64,000 nucleotides of DNA, taken from Bacteroidota bacterium (GTDB taxonomy: Bacteria > Bacteroidota > Bacteroidia > Bacteroidales > Porphyromonadaceae). Shown piece by piece: positions 57,478-64,000 of this stretch (its first letter is position 1; every line of letters begins with the position of its first letter). A program made the translations under genes and the position numbers. The notes beneath the pieces were generated by a model. The model saw only the letters and a list, made by a program, of their open reading frames with translations, did not search any database and was not told the DNA's origin. The stretch covers positions 62,001 to 126,000 of the forward strand of contig JAEWDZ010000004.1 of NCBI GenBank assembly GCA_023389855.1, in the 5' to 3' direction.

Positions 57478-59238
57478 ATGTCTGAGCAATTCATAGTATC
57501 TGCGAGAAAATACCGACCAGTTAGTTTTGACTCACTGGTCGGTCAAGATGCTATTAGCCATACACTCAAAAGGGCTGTAGCTCAAAAAAAGACGGCGCAT
57601 GCCTATCTTTTTTGTGGGCCACGAGGAGTAGGAAAAACATCAGCAGCACGTATTTTTGCGAAAGCAATTAATTGTCAATCGCCCTCGGCAGACGGTGATG
57701 CCTGTGGCATATGTGAGAGTTGTAAAGCCTTTCAAGAGCAACGCTCCCTTAATATTTATGAACTCGATGCAGCTTCTAACAACTCTACCGATGATATTCG
57801 GCGACTTATAGAAGAAGTATCTGTTCCACCACAATTTGGGAAATACAAAATCTATATTATCGACGAGGTTCATATGCTTTCTTCGGGAGCTTTTAATGCA
57901 TTCCTCAAAACCCTTGAAGAGCCTCCCAGCTATGTCATATTCATCCTCGCGACTACAGAGAAGCACAAAATATTACCGACGATACTATCCCGTTGCCAAG
58001 TATTTGACTTTAAGCTCATATCATCAGAAAAAATTGTCGAACAGTTAGCTATGATAGCTAACGAAGAGAATATCGATTACGATGAAGAGGCACTGCAGCT
58101 TATTGCTAAAAAGGCAGATGGAGGCATGCGTGATGCCCTATCATTATTCGATAGAATTGCAAGTTTCGGACAAGGAGCGGTGTCTCTGCAGCAGACCGTT
58201 GATAGTCTGCATATCCTAGATGAGGATTATTTTGTCCAATTTTGCTCTTTGATAAAATCAGATGATGCAAGCGCTATTCTTTCTTTACTAGACAGGCTTA
58301 TCGACAAAGGTTTTGACGCAAAAGAAATACTTGTGGGAATGCAGGAATTTCTAAGAAAGTTAATGCTTGCTATCGATATGGGGACCATCAGTATAGCTCA
58401 ACTTACACCAAAACAACAGGAAGAATACTCCAGACTGGCTCTTGATCTTGGCAAATCCTTCATTTATCGAGCTATTCTTCGTCTTACCGAGGCAGAAAAA
58501 AATTATCGTATGAGTAATGCGAAACGATTGCTGGTAGAAATGGCCTTTTTAGGACTAACATCTCTCTCGGCAACCTCAACAATAAACGATAAACAGCCTA
58601 TTCAGGCTACAAAAGCTGTCCATCAAGCAAATTCGCCTAGATTAAGTTCCACAGGGAATACTTCCCTCGCACATTTGGACGAACAAAATAAAAGATCTTT
58701 TCCTCCAGACGCAACGACTAAGAGCAATACCTCCCACAGAGTTAATGTCTCTATTCCTCGCCCATTAGCGATAAAGAAAAAAAGTAGTGCTGAGACGATA
58801 GATACAACAACAAATAAAGAGCCTGTACAACAAGAAAAACAGGAGATAATAACATCTTCTGAATCTGTAATAGCTCCAGCTACTTTATCACAATCGATAT
58901 TAGAGGAAGAATGGAAAAGGATGGCAGAATCTCTTCCCCACTCTACAAGAATAAAAAGTTTGATAGAAAACCGAGAGATTATATACCAGGGAGATAATAG
59001 TTTCGTTATAAACGTCGTTACTGACGAGCAAGAACATGAAATAAAACAACTTCTTCCCGATTTAATTGAAAGATTAAAAAGAAACCTTACTATAACGGAT
59101 TTGACAGCAACTACCTCCCGAATTAATATTGCCGAAAGAAATAAAGGTCTCAGTAATGAGGAGTGGCTATTGAAAAAAAAAACAGAGAATCCACAAGTAA
59201 AACAATTGATGGATGACCTAAACTTACGGCCAATCTAA
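57478..59238 (+). CDS. dnaX: DNA polymerase III subunit gamma/tau
   Basis: The 586-residue product has the AAA+ clamp-loader core. Walker A is GPRGVGKT (residues 47-54), the zinc cysteines include those in CGICESC, DEVHML is the Walker B motif and ILSRCQVF carries sensor 1 and the SRC motif. Domain III and a Ser/Thr/Gln/Asn-rich linker (about 365-470) follow, then a C-terminal tau-like domain. No A-rich slippage site for making gamma was seen near the domain border. Confidence 0.95.
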   Translation: MSEQFIVSARKYRPVSFDSLVGQDAISHTLKRAVAQKKTAHAYLFCGPRGVGKTSAARIFAKAINCQSPSADGDACGICESCKAFQEQRSLNIYELDAASNNSTDDIRRLIEEVSVPPQFGKYKIYIIDEVHMLSSGAFNAFLKTLEEPPSYVIFILATTEKHKILPTILSRCQVFDFKLISSEKIVEQLAMIANEENIDYDEEALQLIAKKADGGMRDALSLFDRIASFGQGAVSLQQTVDSLHILDEDYFVQFCSLIKSDDASAILSLLDRLIDKGFDAKEILVGMQEFLRKLMLAIDMGTISIAQLTPKQQEEYSRLALDLGKSFIYRAILRLTEAEKNYRMSNAKRLLVEMAFLGLTSLSATSTINDKQPIQATKAVHQANSPRLSSTGNTSLAHLDEQNKRSFPPDATTKSNTSHRVNVSIPRPLAIKKKSSAETIDTTTNKEPVQQEKQEIITSSESVIAPATLSQSILEEEWKRMAESLPHSTRIKSLIENREIIYQGDNSFVINVVTDEQEHEIKQLLPDLIERLKRNLTITDLTATTSRINIAERNKGLSNEEWLLKKKTENPQVKQLMDDLNLRPI

Positions 59239-59289
59239 TAATCTAATTAAGTGACTAAAAATACTATCATATAAAGTTTTCAAGTTATT

Positions 59290-60501
59290 ATGAAATTAAA
59301 ATTTACTTCGCTACTTTCGCTAGCACTACTCTTTGTAGTGAGTTCCTCATTGAAGGCTCAAACTCAAGAAGCGAAAAAAATCGAGCAAAACGAATTCACT
59401 GTTGTAAAAGAGCTACCCATTACTCCAATCAAAGACCAAGCTAATTCGGGTACCTGTTGGAGCTACAGTGGTATTGGCTTTATTGAAAGCGAGCTTTTAC
59501 GAATCGGTAAAGGAGAGTTCGATTTGAGTGAAATGTTTGTCGTGAGCCACAGCTACAGAGACAAAGGAGACAAGTACGTACGCTTGCATGGAAAACTAAA
59601 CTTTGGCCAAGGAGGCTCTTTTTATGATGTTCTCTATTGCTTGAAACATTATGGCATCGTCCCCCAAGAGGTAATGAATGGACTTGCCTATGGCACAAAA
59701 AAGAATGCTCACAACGAAATGGCTGCTGTTACGGAATCTATTATCAAGAGTGTAATCCAAAATCCTAATGGAAAAATATCTACTGGCTGGAAAAAAGCTT
59801 ATGATAATACAATCGACAGCTACCTTGGTACACTTCCTACCACCTTCACTTTCAAGGGAAAAAGCTATACTCCACAGAGCTTTATGCAAAGTTTAGGCCT
59901 TAACATGGATGACTATGTATCACTTACAAGCTATACACACCATCCATTCTATAGCAAGTTTGCACTTGAGATTGAAGACAACTGGCGTTGGAGCGACAGC
60001 TATAACCTCCCCATCAATGAATTGATGAAGGTTATGCACAACGCTATTGAAACTGGTTATACCATTGCTTGGGGTACCGACGTAAGTGAAGTTGGTTTTA
60101 ATAGAGATGGGATTGGAGTCCTTGCAGATCTTGAAGCGATCGAAAACAAAGGTAGCGACCAAGAACGCTGGATTGGTGCAAGCCCAACGGACAAAAGAAA
60201 ACAGATCATGCAAATGATCAATATGCCCGACTGCCCTGAAATCAATCCTACACAAGAGTATCGCCAAGAGTCTTTTGACAACTATACATTGACGGATGAT
60301 CACGGTATGCAGATATACGGTCTTGCGAAGAACCAAGCTGGTAAAACATTCTTCATGGTGAAAAATAGTTGGGGAGATGCTGGTGCTTACAAAGGGATCT
60401 GGTATGTTAGCGAAAACTTTGTCGCTGGCAGAACAATGAACATTGTTGTCCACAAAGATGCTATTCCTAGTGATATCAAGAAGAAGTTAGGTATTCGCTA
60501 A
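59290..60501 (+). CDS. Exported C1-family peptidase (aminopeptidase C/bleomycin hydrolase type)
   Basis: The 403-residue product has a signal peptide (residues 1-24, ending LKAQ) and papain-like catalytic residues Cys56 in SGTCWSYSG, His338 in DDHGMQIYG and Asn359 in KNSWGD. The order and spacing match the PepC/bleomycin-hydrolase group, although cytosolic members lack a signal peptide and are about 450 residues long. It probably trims peptides in the periplasm, consistent with a peptide-using asaccharolytic life. Confidence 0.9.
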   Translation: MKLKFTSLLSLALLFVVSSSLKAQTQEAKKIEQNEFTVVKELPITPIKDQANSGTCWSYSGIGFIESELLRIGKGEFDLSEMFVVSHSYRDKGDKYVRLHGKLNFGQGGSFYDVLYCLKHYGIVPQEVMNGLAYGTKKNAHNEMAAVTESIIKSVIQNPNGKISTGWKKAYDNTIDSYLGTLPTTFTFKGKSYTPQSFMQSLGLNMDDYVSLTSYTHHPFYSKFALEIEDNWRWSDSYNLPINELMKVMHNAIETGYTIAWGTDVSEVGFNRDGIGVLADLEAIENKGSDQERWIGASPTDKRKQIMQMINMPDCPEINPTQEYRQESFDNYTLTDDHGMQIYGLAKNQAGKTFFMVKNSWGDAGAYKGIWYVSENFVAGRTMNIVVHKDAIPSDIKKKLGIR

Positions 60502-60530
60502 TCTCCTGATAATATAGCTACTGAAGCAAG

Positions 60531-60562
60531 ATAGGTCTGAGTTTACTTCAGACCTATTTTTT
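60531..60562 (+). terminator. Rho-independent terminator after the C1 peptidase gene
   Basis: ATAGGTCTGA and TCAGACCTAT form a 10-base stem with a 7-base loop followed by six Ts, 30 bases after the stop. Confidence 0.88.
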
Positions 60563-60829
60563 GTATCCAGCTATAGGTTTCAACCCTTACGTCAATAATC
60601 TCTGCCACTAAAAAGCTAATTCATTCATGAAAGAGAAAACAAATGAATCGTGAACAAAGATTTTTCCATTCATGATCGGATTTTTATTGGATCATGATCG
60701 AATATGAATTTCTTCCGATCCATTTTATGTACGAATAATTACTCATTTTCAGAAATAAATCAGATGAATAAAAGGGTGATAATAGAAGAGTAAATCGATT
60801 ATCCTCTTAATATCATACCTAGAATCCAT
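60563..60829. other. Non-coding region with repeated CATGATCG units
   Basis: No gene is seen between the two convergent terminators. The stretch 60627-60720 holds repeated ATTCATGA/CATGATCG units, including the palindrome GATCATGATC (60690-60699), and shares a spaced motif with the region upstream of copA (see findings). Confidence 0.55.
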
Positions 60830-60863
60830 AAAAAAACCGTCCTACAACAAATTATAGGACGGT
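60830..60863 (-). terminator. Rho-independent terminator after rho
   Basis: On the minus strand ACCGTCCTA pairs with TAGGACGGT across a 10-base loop, followed by TTTTTTATGG. It begins 57 bases past the rho stop. Confidence 0.85.
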
Positions 60864-60919
60864 ATATTGGCATAGACTTAAAAAGGATGCGCATCATCAG
60901 ATGCTGGAAGAGGTCTGTC

Positions 60920-62863
60920 TTATTCGTTCATCGAAGCTAAAAAATCCAAATTAGAATAGGTCGCTTCAACACGCTGCTTAACAAACTCCATTGCCTCTAC
61001 CGAACTCATATCACTAAGGTATTTCCTAAGAATCCACATCCTACTAAGCGTTATTTTATCTTGAAGGAGATCATCGCGTCTGGTACTGCTTGCTGTTATA
61101 TCAATAGCCGGAAAGAGGCGTTTATTGGAGAGTTTACGATCCAATTGTAGTTCCATATTACCGGTACCTTTAAACTCTTCAAATATAACATCATCCATCT
61201 TACTTCCCGTATCTGTTAGTGCCGTAGCTAATATCGTAAGACTCCCGCCATTTTCAATGTTCCGAGCAGCACCAAAGAAACGTTTTGGTTTTTGTAATGC
61301 ATTCGCATCTACACCACCAGAAAGCACTTTACCAGAGGCAGGTTGAACGGTATTGTATGCACGAGCTAAACGCGTTATAGAGTCTAATAATATTACCACA
61401 TCATGGCCGCATTCTACCATTCGTTTGGCTTTGTTGAGTACAATCTCTGCAACTTTGACATGCTTCTCTGCAGGCTCATCAAATGTAGAAGCAATCACTT
61501 CGGCATCTACATTTCTCGCCATGTCTGTCACTTCTTCTGGCCGCTCGTCTATCAGCAAGATGATTTGATATACCTCGGGGTGATTACTTGCTATGGCATT
61601 CGCAATATCTTTGAGTAGCATCGTTTTACCAGTTTTTGGCTGGGCCACGATCAGACCTCTTTGTCCTTTTCCTATTGGGCAGAATAGATCGACTATTCGC
61701 ATGGCAGTTTTATCGTATACAGAGGCTACCTCAGGACACTCAAGTTTGAATTTTTCTTCTGGAAAAAGAGGCGTAATATGGTCAAATGGCAATCTCTCAC
61801 GAGCCTCCTGTAGGGATTTTCCATTGACGCTTATCAGTTTGTCGAAGGGAAAGAACTTATCCGCTTCACGCGGTGGCAGTATTGTACCTTCTACGACATC
61901 ACCAGGCTTTAGAGAATAGGCTTTTATCTGCTGGGGTGATATATAAATATCATCAGGAGAGGCTAAATAATTGTAATCGGCAGAACGCAAAAAACCATAT
62001 CCTTCAGGCATGATTTCTAGAACTCCAGACGCTGTCAGCAAGCCAGAAAAATCGTATTCTTCTTTTTCTGGTTCTATTTTCTTTGTTTTATTGGCTGCTT
62101 TAGAATTCTTATCCGGTTTTGAAGTCTCAGCAACGCTAGCGGACATCGAAGGTAGGAGGTCTTTTAAGACCGAGTCGTCTGCATTATTCCTGGAAAAAAT
62201 TCTTGGAATCTTTGTTTCCTGACGTTCCTTCATTACGTCATCAAAATCTGTAATCAGGTTTGAAAGATTTCCATAGGAAGTCGTTTTATCGTAGTCGTTT
62301 GATTGAATATCAGGGTGATGTCTATTAGGATGAGCGAACTCAGGAAAAAGTTCGTCGGCATCAGAAATAATCTGGGAAATGTCGCTATAGAGTTTTGCTC
62401 TTTTATCCTCTTTCACTACGTATTGAGAAGTATTATTAGTTTGCGGAGAGGGATCGTCACTTAGTAGCGCTTCGTGAACGAATTTTTTTGTTGTTTTAGA
62501 TGGCTGTAAAGCATCGTCTATATCCGAGGAAAAAACATTATTTTTCTTTTCCATGACAATATTCTTTAGTGATGGAGAACCTTTTTCAGCAAGTTGTTCT
62601 TCAGTTTTCTTGCTTATCGTTGTATCTAAATCCGATTTTGTTGGTTGTGGCGTTTCTTTACGATATGATCTTGGTTTATTCAAGATCGCTTTAACCGCTT
62701 GATTTTCTGATTGCTTGTCTAATATGGAATAAATGATAGACATCTTATCTGATGAGATGTCTGAAATACCTTTTTCTTTTGCAATTTCTTTCAACTCGGA
62801 AATACTTTTTTCATTCAATTGAAAAAGGTTATATTCTTGATTTCGCCTGTTTTGCATAATCAT
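60920..62863 (-). CDS. rho: Transcription termination factor Rho
   Basis: The 647-residue product is about 230 residues longer than E. coli Rho. It has a Rho N-terminal domain (residues about 15-50), then about 210 residues of Ser/Asp/Lys/Asn-rich disordered sequence. The cold-shock RNA-binding domain follows ([21 protein letters not shown]), then the helicase with Walker [10 protein letters not shown], Walker [11 protein letters not shown] and the Q-loop region [23 protein letters not shown]. Such a long disordered insert is known in Bacteroides Rho, where it supports condensate formation. A 190-nt leader precedes it. Confidence 0.96.
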   Translation of the reverse strand: MIMQNRRNQEYNLFQLNEKSISELKEIAKEKGISDISSDKMSIIYSILDKQSENQAVKAILNKPRSYRKETPQPTKSDLDTTISKKTEEQLAEKGSPSLKNIVMEKKNNVFSSDIDDALQPSKTTKKFVHEALLSDDPSPQTNNTSQYVVKEDKRAKLYSDISQIISDADELFPEFAHPNRHHPDIQSNDYDKTTSYGNLSNLITDFDDVMKERQETKIPRIFSRNNADDSVLKDLLPSMSASVAETSKPDKNSKAANKTKKIEPEKEEYDFSGLLTASGVLEIMPEGYGFLRSADYNYLASPDDIYISPQQIKAYSLKPGDVVEGTILPPREADKFFPFDKLISVNGKSLQEARERLPFDHITPLFPEEKFKLECPEVASVYDKTAMRIVDLFCPIGKGQRGLIVAQPKTGKTMLLKDIANAIASNHPEVYQIILLIDERPEEVTDMARNVDAEVIASTFDEPAEKHVKVAEIVLNKAKRMVECGHDVVILLDSITRLARAYNTVQPASGKVLSGGVDANALQKPKRFFGAARNIENGGSLTILATALTDTGSKMDDVIFEEFKGTGNMELQLDRKLSNKRLFPAIDITASSTRRDDLLQDKITLSRMWILRKYLSDMSSVEAMEFVKQRVEATYSNLDFLASMNE

Positions 62864-63056
62864 TGCCCTAGGGGCAGCTCATTGTAATATTAAGTATCTA
62901 TTTTAAAGCACAAAAGATCTTGCTATATGCAAGCATACGAAAAAGAAGTGATTTGAATGGATTTTCAACTTCGTATGAACATTCGGGAAGATCCCAAATC
63001 AAAGACGCTTTCTCACTCTGCTGCGTATTTGACTTTTTAGCAGAAGCAAAGTTAAT

Positions 63057-63087
63057 ACATTTCTCCTTAAGTCACAAAGGAATAGAG
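63057..63087 (-). promoter_or_regulatory. Promoter of rho
   Basis: TTG (63085-63087), 20 bases, then TAACTTTG (63057-63064) on the minus strand. The predicted leader of about 190 nt would suit the autogenous attenuation known for rho genes. Confidence 0.65.
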
Positions 63088-63129
63088 ATGATTTAACCTA
63101 GATTAACGAGGGAAAACCTTAAAGAAACA

Positions 63130-63504
63130 TTACTTTTCATTATCAAGAGACCGTCTAGCAATAGCCATGCTGAATTTGTCCATCGTTGCAATAATGGAGG
63201 ATAATTCCGCATCTATTTTTTGTAGCAAAAGGAGCACATCAGCTTTTTCATCGATACGGTGCAGCGATTTATTGTTGAGAACCGATTTTACACCTTCCTC
63301 CGTAAGTTTTTTTTCTCGTAACAGGAAATGGATCATTTTTAGTGTTTCATAGTTCTCACTTGAAAAGCGCACAGTTCCTTCTTTGGTGGTAGGTAGTTTT
63401 AATTGATAGGTATCTCTCCAATAGTATATTGTCTGAGGCTTTTCGCCTAATTCTCTTGCTATTTCGGTTGCAGAATACCTCAGTTTTATTCTTTTAGACT
63501 TCAT
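63130..63504 (-). CDS. MerR-family transcriptional regulator
   Basis: The 124-residue product has an N-terminal winged-helix MerR domain: YSATEIARELGEKPQTIYYWRDTY, then RFSSENYETLKMIHFLLREKKLTEEGVKSVL. A short helix (KADVLLLLQKIDAELSSIIATMDKF) follows and could form the dimer coil. No metal-binding cysteines are present. Genes of this form are widespread and single-copy in Bacteroidetes. It starts 3 bases after the uvrA stop, so it is probably read with uvrA. Confidence 0.85.
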   Translation of the reverse strand: MKSKRIKLRYSATEIARELGEKPQTIYYWRDTYQLKLPTTKEGTVRFSSENYETLKMIHFLLREKKLTEEGVKSVLNNKSLHRIDEKADVLLLLQKIDAELSSIIATMDKFSMAIARRSLDNEK

Positions 63505-63507
63505 AAG

Positions 63508-64000
63508 TTAAGCATCATTCAATTTATTGCGTAAATACACTGCCGTAATTGAATCCGTAGACGTACAAATCTCTTCAGGTGTACCAGTAGCCATTAAATA
63601 TCCTCCCTTATCACCACCTTCTGGCCCCAAATCGATAATATAATCAGCGTTTTTGATTATATCGAGATTGTGTTCAATGATGACCAACGAATGGCCCATA
63701 TCAATCAATTCATTAAAAGCTTTGAGCAAGGTATTGATATCGTGAAAATGAAGACCTGTCGTAGGTTCGTCAAAAATAAAGAAAGTCGGCTCAGGATGCG
63801 GAACGCTAAGGTGCTTAGCTAATTTTAGGCGCTGTACCTCACCTCCAGAAAGAGAAGAGGTTGTTTGCCCTAGTTTGACATAACCCAATCCTACTTTACG
63901 AAGAGACTGCAATTGATTCAATATTGTATCAGTATATTTTTTTGACGGATGATCCGAGAAAAAAATATGAGCTCGATCAACAGTCATTTCTAATAGATCA
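63508..64000 (-). CDS. uvrA: UvrA, C-terminal part (cut by window edge)
   Basis: The frame is open to base 64000, so the ATG at 63987 is internal. The visible 163 residues are the C-terminal ABC half of UvrA: VGLGYVKLGQTTSSLSGGEVQRLKLAKHL (signature), then FFIFDEPTTGLHFHDI (Walker B) and VIIEHNLDIIKNADYIIDLGPEGGDKGG. UvrA recognises damage in nucleotide-excision repair. Confidence 0.95.
   Translation of the reverse strand, partial: DLLEMTVDRAHIFFSDHPSKKYTDTILNQLQSLRKVGLGYVKLGQTTSSLSGGEVQRLKLAKHLSVPHPEPTFFIFDEPTTGLHFHDINTLLKAFNELIDMGHSLVIIEHNLDIIKNADYIIDLGPEGGDKGGYLMATGTPEEICTSTDSITAVYLRNKLNDA

Noticed and set aside
59920..60453. 177-codon minus-strand frame in the C1 peptidase gene
   Set aside because: It is a shadow of a well-recognised peptidase, with His and Asn catalytic motifs on the other strand.

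Overview
The window is a gene-dense, AT-rich chromosomal segment of a Bacteroidales bacterium, most likely a Porphyromonas-like member of the Porphyromonadaceae. Several things point there: Bacteroidetes-type promoters (TTG, about 19 nt, then TAnnTTTG), almost no Shine-Dalgarno sequences, Rho with a very long disordered N-terminal region, a secreted BspA-type leucine-rich protein ending in a type IX secretion (T9SS) sorting domain, UDP-diacetamido-uronic-acid genes of the wbp/wlb type, methionine gamma-lyase and the gyrA-TPR gene pair. The species cannot be fixed from sequence reading alone.

Left part (1-16.6 kb, nearly all minus strand): aspartokinase (cut by the window edge), an FtsE-like ATPase, a flavodoxin-fold reductase, an outer-membrane barrel, gyrA with a periplasmic TPR protein, a paired SMR exporter of Gdx type, tsaD-pncC-PDZ protein, a ketopantoate-reductase-like enzyme, a PIN-PhoH ATPase, and the ribosomal operon rplM-rpsI-rpsB-tsf behind a long structured leader, followed by tRNA-Thr(CGT).

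Middle part (16.7-37 kb): a plus-strand TPR gene-pgk-GNAT unit; gltX; the operon sufS-rnhB-sbcD-sbcC; an AT-rich accessory gap holding one phage-repressor-like HTH gene with its own set of operator-like palindromes; and the unit HU, a 29-residue mS38-like ribosomal protein, an RNase E/G-family protein, recR, GNAT, ligA. The RNase E/G gene is the most unusual gene in the window. Its catalytic, Zn-link and small domains occur twice in one chain. The first copy has lost the metal-binding aspartates and the second copy has kept them.

Right part (37-64 kb): copA with heavy-metal domains at both ends and an elaborate palindromic upstream region; a protoporphyrinogen oxidase; rpsA with a 200-nt leader; a small acquired GNAT-kinase pair in which the kinase is a frameshifted pseudogene; an outer-membrane protein-S41 protease-nadE unit; parC; a four-gene operon coupling a T9SS cargo protein to wbpE/wbpD/wbpB-like sugar genes; megL; dnaX; a secreted C1 peptidase; rho; a MerR regulator and the 3' end of uvrA. 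No CRISPR array, insertion sequence or prophage was seen. The window is mainly housekeeping DNA with accessory patches at about 28.9-30.7 kb and 43.5-45.1 kb.
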